In this document: one piece after another, positions 1 through 6,766 of the stretch
How positions within the stretch are numbered: the first letter of the stretch is position 1
How the letters are laid out: each line of letters begins with the position of its first letter
Origin: Ornithomonoglobus_A sp034090805
GTDB taxonomy: Bacteria; Bacillota; Clostridia; UBA1381
Direction: 5' to 3'
Assembly (NCBI GenBank): GCA_034090805.1
Contig: JAXDRV010000145.1
Span: forward strand, 1 to 31,458
DNA: 31,458 nt
Program-made: the position numbers and the translations under genes
The notes under the pieces: model-generated
The model's database searches: none
The model's input: only the letters and a program-made list of their open reading frames with translations
Told to the model about the DNA's origin: nothing

Positions 1-246
1 GTTCTCAAAATATTTATTTGGGCAGACTTTATCAATGCGAACTGTGTAAAATCTCTGATTTTACACGAAAAATTTTGACAATAGTCATAATTTTTCCAAA
101 TGCGATTGAAAATCGCATTTGTTCAGTGAGCATTATATAAAGGACAGGACGAGCAGATAAAACAAGTCTGTATGAAACGGGAGTTGAAGTGTGTTGAATT
201 TGCCTGTATGCTTAATGTAAGCCGGAGTATGACAAATGCGCAAAGT
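1..246. other. Non-coding region upstream of sigK with two perfect hairpins
   Basis: I see no convincing gene here. Two perfect inverted repeats stand out: 44-53 pairs with 57-66 (10 bp, 3-nt loop) and 97-107 pairs with 111-121 (11 bp, 3-nt loop). Neither is followed by a clear T tract on either strand, so they are not typical intrinsic terminators. A short open frame beginning at the ATG near 173 runs through the terminator stem at 247-272 and ends near 290. It has no good ribosome site and I do not call it. Confidence 0.5.
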
Positions 247-280
247 GGCTGCCGATACAAAATCAGGCAGCCGCTATTTT
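247..280 (+). terminator. Intrinsic terminator-like hairpin upstream of sigK
   Basis: GGCTGCC (247-253) pairs perfectly with GGCAGCC (266-272) across a 12-nt loop, followed by GCTATTTT. It would insulate sigK from transcription entering from the left. The downstream side overlaps the proposed sigK -35 element. Confidence 0.5.
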
Positions 281-301
281 ATCTGCAATAGGACATACAA
301 C
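273..301 (+). promoter_or_regulatory. Candidate sigma-E-type promoter of sigK
   Basis: CATACAAC at 294-301 matches 7 of 8 positions of the sigma-E -10 consensus CATACAHT. GCTATTT at 273-279 lies exactly 14 nt upstream, although as a -35 box it is only a partial match to GHATATT. The GTG start of sigK is 43 nt downstream. In Bacillus and Clostridia sigK is first transcribed by mother-cell sigma-E, so the position fits. The assignment rests on motif matching only. Confidence 0.45.
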
Positions 302-344
302 GAACAACCTCCTGCCGCATATTATACGGTAAGGGGGTGTTTTT

Positions 345-686
345 GTGTTCGGAGTTGTATTTGAATGGCTGAAGGCGGTGCTGATTTTAACGGGGTATGT
401 GAGCGGTTCGGCATCGTTCCCGAAGCCGCTTACGCCGGAGGAGGAGCGGGAGTGTATAGAAAGATACAGAAACGGCGATGAAAATGCGAAAAATATTTTG
501 ATTGAGCGGAATCTGCGTCTTGCGGCGCATATCGCAATGAAATACTGCGGCGAAAAAAATCCGGAGGATTTGATTTCCATAGGCGCTATCGGACTTATCA
601 AAGGCGTGAACACCTTTAACCCCGACAAAAACCCCCGCCTGTCCTCGTATATTGCACGGTGTATAGAAAATTCTATACTAACATAG
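345..686 (+). CDS. sigK: RNA polymerase sporulation sigma factor SigK, N-terminal part (interrupted)
   Basis: This is the 5' half of SigK, the late mother-cell sigma factor for coat and cortex genes. The GTG start at 345 follows AAGGGGGTG (331-339). The first ~17 residues are hydrophobic (FEWLKAVLILTG) and align with the pro-sequence of B. subtilis pro-SigK, and YVSGSASFPKPL matches the start of the mature protein. Region 1.2/2 motifs follow: ERNLRLAAHIAMKY, EDLISIGAIGLIKGV and YIARCIEN. Native coding ends at about base 668 (codon 108). The last residues (SILT) and the TAG at 684-686 come from inserted DNA, so the standing ORF of 113 residues is truncated within region 2. Joining to 9100 restores the motif RCIENEVLMYLR and a 226-residue protein. 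It is not a decayed pseudogene: both halves are intact and in register. Confidence 0.93.
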   Translation: MFGVVFEWLKAVLILTGYVSGSASFPKPLTPEEERECIERYRNGDENAKNILIERNLRLAAHIAMKYCGEKNPEDLISIGAIGLIKGVNTFNPDKNPRLSSYIARCIENSILT

Positions 687-1282
687 CGGAAACATATAAA
701 TTTGAAAATGTACCTTTTGCAGATAAATGGCAAGTTTTCAGTAAAATAGATGATAATTTATATGTTCTATGTAAAAAGGATAATAGAAAGACAATGTATA
801 CTCCAATGTTTATACATAGCATTAAATATATTATTGGCAGAGATTATAATGAATGCGACAAATTTAATCTTGAAATTACCAATCCCGGTGATATTGATGA
901 TATAAAAGAGAAATTAAGATATTTTCGTTTAAAGAATTCCTTAAGTCAAGAAGATGTTGCTGAATATATAGGAGTTGACAGGACAACCTATATGTCATAC
1001 GAAAACGAAACAAGAATCTATCCGATAGATATTATGCACAAAATGGCCAAAATGTACGATATAGATGTAAGTTTGCTTTTAGATGACTATCATAAATTTA
1101 TATATTTCGGTCAGGGTGAAAATATAAAAAGAATAAGAACTGAGTTGGGCTTAAATCAATGGGAATTGGCAGAAGAACTGGGTGTCAGTCTCAGAGTTAT
1201 AAAAACTGCGGAACAAGAAAAGGTTAGATTTTTAAAGAAGAATTACATAAAGCTGATAGATTATTATAGTGAAAATATTTAA
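659..1282 (+). CDS. Double helix-turn-helix (XRE-type) protein beginning at the left attachment site
   Basis: The reading frame contains two Cro/CI-type HTH units. The first is at residues ~78-140 (KLRYFRLKNSLSQEDVAEYI, then DRTTYMSYENE, and DIDVSLLLDD at the end). The second, more degenerate, is at ~152-200 (IRTELGLNQWELAEELGVS). An N-terminal region of ~75 residues is of unknown fold. The only conventional start upstream of the ATG at 794 is the GTG at 659, which lies in sigK DNA outside the element and has no ribosome site. Between 671 and 793 this frame holds no ATG, GTG or TTG. In the integrated state the product may therefore start at 794 (163 residues) or ride on sigK transcription. 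In the excised circle this frame is continuous with the recombinase gene. A regulatory DNA-binding role is inferred from the HTH units; the target is unknown. Confidence 0.7.
   Translation: MYRKFYTNIAETYKFENVPFADKWQVFSKIDDNLYVLCKKDNRKTMYTPMFIHSIKYIIGRDYNECDKFNLEITNPGDIDDIKEKLRYFRLKNSLSQEDVAEYIGVDRTTYMSYENETRIYPIDIMHKMAKMYDIDVSLLLDDYHKFIYFGQGENIKRIRTELGLNQWELAEELGVSLRVIKTAEQEKVRFLKKNYIKLIDYYSENI
661..678. other. Left recombination site (attL) of the sigK-intervening element
   Basis: The 18 bases form a perfect inverted repeat, GTATAGAA - AA - TTCTATAC, with the central AA at 669-670. The right boundary at 9094-9102 shares ATAG-x-AAA with 663-670, at an offset of exactly 8431. Large serine recombinases exchange strands at a 2-bp core flanked by imperfect inverted repeats, which fits this layout. 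The core assignment is inferred; crossover anywhere in the shared bases gives the same reading frames. Confidence 0.75.
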
Positions 1283-1292
1283 CGAATATCAT

Positions 1293-1350
1293 AAATAAGA
1301 ATATTACATTTCGGTCGTTTTAATCGAAATAAGTAATATTCTTATTTTTA
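1293..1350 (+). terminator. Long intrinsic terminator after the HTH gene
   Basis: 1293-1307 pairs perfectly with 1333-1347 (15 bp), and the inner 1308-1313 pairs with 1325-1330 after a 2-nt bulge. Its 3' arm ends in a T-rich stretch (TTATTTTTA). It would stop transcription entering the element from the sigK promoter. The stem is AT-rich and nearly symmetric, so it may also act on the other strand. Confidence 0.7.
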
Positions 1351-1450
1351 TGCTTACAATTATGAATTGCTGCGATATAATAATTGCGAATAACAAACTT
1401 AAATAGTTTGTATTTATATTATAATTAAATATGAAAAGAGGTTTTATATT

Positions 1451-2176
1451 ATGTTATTAACAGTATCAAACAAAAATAATGTCAGTGATTTACCATTTAA
1501 AAATGAATATGACAACATTATCTCTTGTGGGGATAATACATTTATACTCTACAAAAATGGTAAAATTGGATTATGCAAATATGAGGATAAGCAGCTCAAT
1601 ATGATATGCAATTGCGAATACGATTTGATTGATTGCATAGGTGATAATTTGTTTTTGAGCAATGATACACATATATATCATTATAATTTGTTTTCCGGTG
1701 CTTTAAATAAATATTTAGAGCTTGAAATAGAGCCGCCTTATATTTATGCTTGCAACAATGAGTATCAATACATCATACAACAGGAATCAGGAAAGATAGT
1801 ATATAAGCATAAATATACCGATAATAAAATACGTTGGTTTAAGTTTTGCTGTGAAACTGAAAAAGGTCCGGTGTTCTATGATTATCATTATAGCGATTAT
1901 CTATATCCGTATGGTGAAGAATATCAATGTTATAAAGACACATTACATCATCCGTTTATCATTAACCAAGAAAATATTTTAAACGTCATATGGAGCGAAA
2001 ATGGACTTGGTATTATAGATTCATTTGGAAATATGGTTATGGATAATAATTATGATGAAATTACTATTGAATTATGTGTGACGGGTACAAATAAAAATAG
2101 CAGTATTAAAAAGATAATAAAGCTTCCGAATTCTGTATTTAATAAAGATACCATATCAGATATAAGAAAATGGTAG
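1451..2176 (+). CDS. Hypothetical protein with WG-repeat/propeller-like features
   Basis: A 241-residue protein with ATG at 1451, preceded by AGAGG about nine bases upstream. The N-terminal ~80 residues show short beta-hairpin units of the kind NGKIGLCKYEDK...CEYDLIDCIGDNLFL. A later segment (GLGIIDSFGNMVMDNNYDEIT) repeats the pattern 'G-x-hydrophobic-G...YD-x-I', which resembles WG/KWG repeats. No signal peptide or membrane segment is visible, and many residues are Tyr/Asn/Asp in line with the AT-rich DNA. It stands alone between the terminator at 1293-1350 and the convergent terminator at 2201-2228. Function unknown; the WG-repeat suggestion is tentative. Confidence 0.55.
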   Translation: MLLTVSNKNNVSDLPFKNEYDNIISCGDNTFILYKNGKIGLCKYEDKQLNMICNCEYDLIDCIGDNLFLSNDTHIYHYNLFSGALNKYLELEIEPPYIYACNNEYQYIIQQESGKIVYKHKYTDNKIRWFKFCCETEKGPVFYDYHYSDYLYPYGEEYQCYKDTLHHPFIINQENILNVIWSENGLGIIDSFGNMVMDNNYDEITIELCVTGTNKNSSIKKIIKLPNSVFNKDTISDIRKW

Positions 2177-2200
2177 TATATAGGAGAAATCGGTCAGGTA

Positions 2201-2228
2201 AGAAAAAAACAGACCTATTTGTCTGTTT
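2201..2228 (-). terminator. Intrinsic terminator of the ribbon-helix-helix gene
   Basis: Read on the minus strand, 2221-2228 and 2207-2214 form a perfect 8-bp stem (AAACAGAC with GTCTGTTT) around a 6-nt loop containing the stop codon, followed by a run of T (complement of 2203-2209). Confidence 0.65.
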
Positions 2229-2394
2229 CGTCAGATGTTTGCATATTATCAATAGCGTATTCGCAGCATTGTATAACAAAACTGTTTAATGAAACATTTT
2301 CTTTCTGAGCAATTTCAGACATTTTTTCCAACAAAGAAGCCGGAATCCTGAACGTTTTATTTACAGTATCTTCTGTATGGCGCACCTTAAACAT
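2215..2394 (-). CDS. Small ribbon-helix-helix (Arc-type) DNA-binding protein
   Basis: A 59-residue protein. The start ATG (complement of 2392-2394) is preceded on the minus strand by GAGGTG at good spacing. The open frame extends further upstream, but that part has no ribosome site and is low-complexity. The sequence VNKTFRIPASLLEKMSEIAQ followed by ENVSLNSFVIQCCEYAI is the typical ribbon-helix-helix layout: a short strand carrying the DNA-reading residues, helix A, a turn with Ser/Asn, and helix B. Such proteins act as dimeric repressors, often of their own promoter. The intergenic DNA at 2395-2538, with the divergent promoter at 2482-2510, is the natural place for its operator. The regulatory role is inferred. 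Confidence 0.75.
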   Translation of the reverse strand: MFKVRHTEDTVNKTFRIPASLLEKMSEIAQKENVSLNSFVIQCCEYAIDNMQTSDETDK

Positions 2395-2481
2395 AAAAAT
2401 CACCTCGTATATATTATACAGGCATTTTATACATAAATACATATACCATTTATGCACTTTAATAAATATTGCAAATAGCAC

Positions 2482-2510
2482 TTGACAAGATGTGTATTTT
2501 GTAGTAAAAT
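2482..2510 (+). promoter_or_regulatory. Strong sigma-A-type promoter for the 2539-5032 cargo genes
   Basis: TTGACA (2482-2487) matches the -35 consensus perfectly. A 17-nt spacer is followed by TAAAAT (2505-2510, five of six). It lies 28 nt before the ATG of the 57-residue protein. On the opposite strand a TATAAT-like -10 (2413-2418) may serve the divergent ribbon-helix-helix gene. This is the best vegetative promoter in the element. Confidence 0.75.
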
Positions 2511-2538
2511 GTAAAATATCAGGAAGGAGCATGTGATA

Positions 2539-2712
2539 ATGAAAATGTATGAAATGAAATGGAAACCTAATATCGCTAATTTTCAAATGCAAATTGATAT
2601 TGTTAACGCAAATTCGCTTGAAGAAGCCACGAAAATGATAGAAGGTAAAGCCAAAATGCTTGGTGCAACAAGTATAGACTGGTTTGGAAAGCGTGAAATC
2701 ACTAAATATTAA
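2539..2712 (+). CDS. Small hypothetical protein (57 residues)
   Basis: ATG at 2539 follows AGGAAGGAG (2521-2529). The product begins MKMYEMKWKPNIANFQ and ends WFGKREITKY. Predicted structure is mixed beta-alpha: a strand, then a segment ANSLEEATKMIEGKAKMLGA that looks like an amphipathic helix, then a short C-terminal strand. There is no signal or membrane segment. It is the first gene after the strong promoter at 2482-2510 and only 30 bases before the zinc-ribbon gene, so it is likely co-transcribed with it. I do not recognise a family. Confidence 0.6.
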   Translation: MKMYEMKWKPNIANFQMQIDIVNANSLEEATKMIEGKAKMLGATSIDWFGKREITKY

Positions 2713-2742
2713 ATAGATGATGTTAAGTAGGAGAAAACAAAT

Positions 2743-3972
2743 ATGGATAATTTTTGTACACAATGCGGAAATCCGCTGAATGGAAAAAATAAATGTGATA
2801 AATGTGGTCATATAACATCTGATTCGGTAATAGATAAAATTTCTCATACAGTAAAGAATTATGACTATAAGGGAAAAGCAGAGCAGGTTGTAAAGTATTC
2901 TAAGGATATTGTTCAAAGCGAGCAGTTCCAAAATGTAAAAAATGAAACCGTCAAGAGAACTCATAATTTTTTTGCGTGTAATATTAATAATGACGAGGAT
3001 TTTATGAAAGCACATAAGAGCAGTAATAAATGCTTGTATATAATATTTATAGTAATATCTGTTACCATATTTTTATTTCCGTTTTATAAGGAGTTTGGGT
3101 GGGTTGACGGAATTTTGGGATTCCTTGCTAAAATATTAAGTACATTAGGATTAATTTCAAGGATTGTTATTATTCCGCTTGTAATTGTTTTTGGAATAAA
3201 ATATTTGATTGCACGTAAAGCGATAAAAGAGTATAAAGATGAAAACCCCAGTGCTGAATCGCTCTTCTTGCATGCAAATAAGAGGATTATTTTATCGGTA
3301 TTAATGGTGTGTGTAATATCAGTACCAATAGTAAATAAAATTAAAACACTTTCGTCAACAGAAAGCATGGATGAATATACCACAAACCCCACAGAAAATG
3401 TTGATGATATTGGTAGCAATAAATATTATTCATGTTTAGTTGAAAAAGATAATCATTTAGAAATAAATGTTACAGTTCAAGCCTTTTTAAATAATTACAA
3501 TAGATTAAAAAAATCGTATGAGAATAAAGATTATAAGGACCTTACCCCCTCAGATTTCTTTTTTATTGAAGAATATATTGACACATATGGAGCCTCAGTA
3601 AAATCGTACGGATGTTCTCAAACTATTTTTGGAACATTTGATGATTTAGTGATAGCTCTTGATACAAAAGGGGATAAAATATATTCAATATCTTTTGGTA
3701 TAAAAAATAATAAATATGCTGATATGTACTATTCAGACGAATATTTTGGCCCTATAATGATTAATTATCAATTGTTAATTTCTTCCGTGACGGGCTGCGA
3801 TATGAACACATCGAAAAAATATGTAGATAACATGTTTAATAACAAAAAATCAACCGGTAAGATTAGTACATATGATAAGGGTCTTGCTTTTATAGTCGAT
3901 ACATCACAATCAAAAGCAGATTGGTACAGAATTATTCCTTGTACAGAAAAAGAGTATAAAGCAATTCGATAA
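2743..3972 (+). CDS. Zinc-ribbon membrane protein of unknown function
   Basis: A 409-residue protein. The N-terminus has a zinc ribbon with Cys5, Cys8, Cys18 and Cys21 (FCTQCGNPL, then CDKCGH), followed by a polar linker of ~70 residues. Three hydrophobic segments lie at about 97-114, 123-155 (probably containing re-entrant or paired helices) and 181-199. The C-terminal ~200 residues are soluble, Tyr/Asn-rich and beta-like, and probably face outwards. This architecture (zinc ribbon - TM - extracytoplasmic domain) is common in Firmicutes proteins of unknown role. AGGAG lies upstream of the ATG. The gene is followed after 37 bases by the lipoprotein gene, so the two envelope proteins probably form one transcription unit. 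A link to the spore envelope would be speculation. Confidence 0.7.
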   Translation: MDNFCTQCGNPLNGKNKCDKCGHITSDSVIDKISHTVKNYDYKGKAEQVVKYSKDIVQSEQFQNVKNETVKRTHNFFACNINNDEDFMKAHKSSNKCLYIIFIVISVTIFLFPFYKEFGWVDGILGFLAKILSTLGLISRIVIIPLVIVFGIKYLIARKAIKEYKDENPSAESLFLHANKRIILSVLMVCVISVPIVNKIKTLSSTESMDEYTTNPTENVDDIGSNKYYSCLVEKDNHLEINVTVQAFLNNYNRLKKSYENKDYKDLTPSDFFFIEEYIDTYGASVKSYGCSQTIFGTFDDLVIALDTKGDKIYSISFGIKNNKYADMYYSDEYFGPIMINYQLLISSVTGCDMNTSKKYVDNMFNNKKSTGKISTYDKGLAFIVDTSQSKADWYRIIPCTEKEYKAIR

Positions 3973-4009
3973 ATAAACTCGATAAGCTATATTATGAGGA
4001 GAATGTATA

Positions 4010-5032
4010 ATGAAAAAAAGACTTATATTTAGAAGTTGCATTGTTATAATGACTTTAATAACCATTGGATTAAGCGGATGTAATAAAAAATCAGATGAGA
4101 GCAAAATATCAGAGACTGTTGAACATATGGCTGCAAACGAAGCTTTAAATGAGACGGAAGAACAAAACAACGATATGGAAAAAACATCTAATAATGAAAC
4201 TATAAGTACACCATACATTATAGATACTGTCGCAAATGCTGATATAATTGATATATATAGCTACAGCCAGGATAAAGAGGATAATATATATTACATAGAT
4301 AATAATTGTATATATAAGGTAAACGCTTACGGCGGTACGGCAAATAAAGTTTTAGACGCAAAAGATGTTATTTCAGATAACTCTGGAATGTCTATATCGG
4401 ATTTCCAAATAACAAGTGTTTCGTATGATAACAATACAAATAAACTATTTATGACTTGCAGGAATGGCGATAATACCACGAATAATTCTTGTTTATATTC
4501 TGTGTATAACAACAATACAGAACTTATATATGACAAGTTTAAGTCAGATGATGCTTTAGTGAAAATACTTAATAACGGGGATTATATTATTGGGCCTCGT
4601 GAAAGTATTATTAATTCTCAATCGTTTGAAGAAACCAATATAGTTTGTGATTGTATTGATGTCTTTGATAACAATACGGAGTTAAATATGGTATCACAGT
4701 ACGCATTTCATAAATACAATTATATTGAAGAAACAACCGAATGGAATACTTTTGCAGGTGGTTGTCCCGTAGGAATCAATGATACTTATGTAGTAGGTGC
4801 TACAGAAGATAGCTTTATGTTATGTGATTTTGCAGGTGAAACAAAAGAAACCAGATTATTTAGTGATTCAACTATACTTGATAGAACTAAAATAGATTCA
4901 AATGAGTTTGAAAATAAATTGTTGCTTACAAGCAAGAATGATATAGTATTCTACGATAAAACAGCTAAGGCATTCAGGATTATAAAAAAGAATGACACTA
5001 CAGATGGCTTATCAGCAGATGATACTCAATAA
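4010..5032 (+). CDS. Putative lipoprotein with a propeller-like domain
   Basis: A 340-residue protein with a classical lipoprotein signal: MKKR, hydrophobic core IVIMTLITIG, and lipobox LSGC with the lipidated Cys at 24. A charged Glu/Asn/Ser-rich linker (about 25-65) is followed by repeated units such as DNIYYIDNNCIYKVNAYGG and TNKLFMTCRNGDN, which suggest a beta-propeller or DUF5050-like fold. ATG is preceded by GAGGAG (about 3996-4001). It lies directly downstream of the zinc-ribbon membrane protein and ends shortly before the nested inverted repeat at 5057-5196. It is probably anchored on the outer face of the membrane. Function unknown. Confidence 0.7.
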   Translation: MKKRLIFRSCIVIMTLITIGLSGCNKKSDESKISETVEHMAANEALNETEEQNNDMEKTSNNETISTPYIIDTVANADIIDIYSYSQDKEDNIYYIDNNCIYKVNAYGGTANKVLDAKDVISDNSGMSISDFQITSVSYDNNTNKLFMTCRNGDNTTNNSCLYSVYNNNTELIYDKFKSDDALVKILNNGDYIIGPRESIINSQSFEETNIVCDCIDVFDNNTELNMVSQYAFHKYNYIEETTEWNTFAGGCPVGINDTYVVGATEDSFMLCDFAGETKETRLFSDSTILDRTKIDSNEFENKLLLTSKNDIVFYDKTAKAFRIIKKNDTTDGLSADDTQ

Positions 5033-5056
5033 TAAATCTTATATAAAAAATACACC

Positions 5057-5196
5057 ACTTTTATATATAATAATTAAATAATAAGAAGATTTCAATGTAA
5101 AATTAAAAAATAGTGATTACTTAAAAATGGCGTAGCCTCAAATTAACGAGGTTACGTCATTTTTTGTTTCTATTTTTAATTATTATATATAAAAGT
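5057..5196. repeat. Perfect 22-bp inverted repeats enclosing a terminator hairpin
   Basis: 5057-5078 and 5175-5196 are exact reverse complements (22 bp, very AT-rich, beginning ACTTTTATATATAAT). The enclosed ~96 nt include a second hairpin (5127-5160). The ~140-bp unit is fully palindromic in layout, like a small MITE or a bidirectional structure. No target-site duplication is obvious. Confidence 0.7.
5127..5165 (+). terminator. Intrinsic terminator after the lipoprotein gene
   Basis: 5127-5139 (ATGGCGTAGCCTC) pairs with 5148-5160 (GAGGTTACGTCAT) at 11 of 13 positions, 8-nt loop, followed by TTTTT. A run of A on the 5' side (5123-5127) means it could work in both directions. Confidence 0.75.
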
Positions 5197-5343
5197 AGTT
5201 CGTTTCTTTGATACCCGCATTTTAATCATAAAAATAAAAATTCAAAATTATAAAAAAGGCAATAAGGATTATGTGTATTCCTCATTATTATTAAGTGAAA
5301 CCCTAAATATTTTTGGGCTCGGTTGAGGAGGTGACATATAAAT

Positions 5344-6153
5344 ATGTCTAAAGAAGCGGCTAACTTAATTTCTAAAAATGAAATTGTTACTTCATATCAA
5401 TGCGGTGATTATACCGAGATTATATGTAGTAAACATAAGGCTTCATCTATAGATATTAAGAGGCTAAACAAAACTCAGTATGTGGACAAGCATACGGGAT
5501 GTATACGGGAATATCAATTCTCGGGCAATAAAACCTTTAAAAATTTCAAGAAGGAATTCAAAAACATTCCTCGCTATATTAAAGGTTATTTTTGTGGTGA
5601 TGAATCCGAAAGATTGATTACTCTCACATATTCATCTAACATGAACAATCCTTATCAGCTATCCACAGACTTTAAAAACTTTATTTTAAAACTCGAAAGG
5701 AGGTGCGGCAAATGCAGGTATCTTTATATAAAGGAACCGCAGGATAACGGCTCTTGGCATATCCATGCCATTGTAAAAAGTATGGAATCATTAAAATTTC
5801 CTATAAGTGATGAAGAATTATCTTTATTATGGAAATTGGGCGATTTTGTTAATGTTCAACAGATTTATAATATTGACACGTTGCCTTACTACTTTGATAT
5901 TACGAGATATGCCGATAAAAAAAGAAGAATCAGATATTATCCTGCTTATTTACATATCTTCGGGCATTCTGAAGATATGAAGTTGGAAACAAGCAGGGGA
6001 ATTTATGAAACTCTTATACCTGAATCCAGTGATATGATATATGAGGCTGAAAAAAGAAATGACTCTTATGATACGGAAACAGGTGCAATAACGGGATATT
6101 TTACTAATATCTATCAACAGTTTTTAAAAAGAAAGGACGATAAAAATGAATAA
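5344..6153 (+). CDS. Rolling-circle replication initiator (HUH endonuclease, ORF2/G2P-like)
   Basis: A 269-residue protein with ATG at 5344 after a strong GAGGAGG. It has the three expected blocks of HUH Rep proteins. Motif I is LITLTY at 91-96. Motif II, the metal-binding HUH, is WHIHAIV with His139 and His141, preceded by the typical 'YLYIKEPQ..G' strand. Motif III is a Tyr-containing helix, YYFDITRYADKK (about 182-193), with Tyr189 as the best candidate nucleophile. Length and spacing resemble the REP_ORF2-G2P family of small circular elements and filamentous/microvirus-like replicons. Such enzymes nick one strand at an origin, stay attached by a phosphotyrosine and start rolling-circle replication. 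It is followed at once by a probable ssDNA-binding protein, as expected for a replication module. Which Tyr is catalytic, and whether it is active, is not proven by sequence. Confidence 0.75.
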   Translation: MSKEAANLISKNEIVTSYQCGDYTEIICSKHKASSIDIKRLNKTQYVDKHTGCIREYQFSGNKTFKNFKKEFKNIPRYIKGYFCGDESERLITLTYSSNMNNPYQLSTDFKNFILKLERRCGKCRYLYIKEPQDNGSWHIHAIVKSMESLKFPISDEELSLLWKLGDFVNVQQIYNIDTLPYYFDITRYADKKRRIRYYPAYLHIFGHSEDMKLETSRGIYETLIPESSDMIYEAEKRNDSYDTETGAITGYFTNIYQQFLKRKDDKNE

Positions 6154-6205
6154 TAATAAGATGAACAATGAAATAATAACCAGAAAAAATCAGGAGGTTG
6201 TAAAT

Positions 6206-6766
6206 ATGTACAATAATTCAAAAAACAATGTGGAGAATGGCAAAATGGTATGTGATGATAAAATTTATGTTACAAATGTAATTTTACGTTTTCCTGAAAT
6301 TGAAAAAAATATGTTTGATAATTATTTTTACAAAGCCAGAGACCTCGATGGTTACGTAAAATATGGTACTAATATTATTATTCCGGCTAAAGAACGCGAA
6401 ACGATAAATATGATTGCTAATTCTATTAAAAAAGCCGCTGCAATCGGAAGAGCGGAATATGGTGATAGCATGGAGTTTATAAACCCTCTTGAAAAACCCG
6501 AGAGAAAAACTGCTGACCCAATTGGTAAATTCAACTACAATATATATGCATGGTCTTGGAATAAGAAACCTAAAGTGTTTAACATTATTGGAAAGGAAAT
6601 ACACCCAACAAACCGTTATTTGGATTGTAAATATGCAAATGCAACCTTGTCTTTTAATCCATTTACAGTGAATGGTTACCTTAAAGTAGGCTGCAATATT
6701 CACGAAATTCAACTATTAAGAGAAAGAGCTAAGGTTGAGGAATTTATATCTGACTTCGGCAGATGA
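6206..6766 (+). CDS. Probable single-stranded DNA-binding protein (DUF2815-like)
   Basis: A 186-residue protein. I place the start at ATG 6206 because a perfect AGGAGG lies at 6192-6197; an in-frame ATG at 6146 with a weaker AAAGGA overlaps the end of rep and would add 20 Asn/Lys-rich residues. The layout matches phage DUF2815 ssDNA-binding proteins (T7 gp2.5-like OB fold). It opens with 'TNVILRFPEIEKNMFDN', then 'VKYGTNIIIPAKERETINMI' and a helix 'SIKKAAAIGRAEYG'. It then has 'NPLEKPERK' and, near the end, 'CKYANATLSFNPFTVNGYLKVGCNIHEIQLLRERA'. Coupled directly behind the rolling-circle initiator, it would protect displaced single strands. The family assignment is by remembered pattern only, so moderate confidence. 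Confidence 0.55.
   Translation: MYNNSKNNVENGKMVCDDKIYVTNVILRFPEIEKNMFDNYFYKARDLDGYVKYGTNIIIPAKERETINMIANSIKKAAAIGRAEYGDSMEFINPLEKPERKTADPIGKFNYNIYAWSWNKKPKVFNIIGKEIHPTNRYLDCKYANATLSFNPFTVNGYLKVGCNIHEIQLLRERAKVEEFISDFGR

Larger units (their letters stand above)
5033..5343. other. AT-rich intergenic region between cargo genes and rep
   Basis: About 310 bases without a gene. It holds the nested inverted repeat (5057-5196) with a terminator inside, and then the leader of the rolling-circle initiator gene. That leader includes a small stem CCC...GGG around 5303-5320 and a GAGGAGGTGAC ribosome site at about 5325-5335. If the element replicates by rolling circle, the double-strand origin could lie here, just upstream of the initiator gene, as in many small plasmids; no nick-site consensus could be recognised by eye. 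Confidence 0.4.

Noticed and set aside
1..246. Small protein gene starting near 173
   Set aside because: About 39 codons, no ribosome site, and its 3' end is the terminator stem at 247-272.
263..733. Minus-strand open frame opposite the sigK 5' half
   Set aside because: It is the antisense of sigK and crosses the attachment site; no ribosome site and no recognisable protein pattern.
2395..3015. Long N-terminal extension of the ribbon-helix-helix gene
   Set aside because: The extension is antisense to two genes with good ribosome sites, is low-complexity, and the short ATG has its own GAGGTG.
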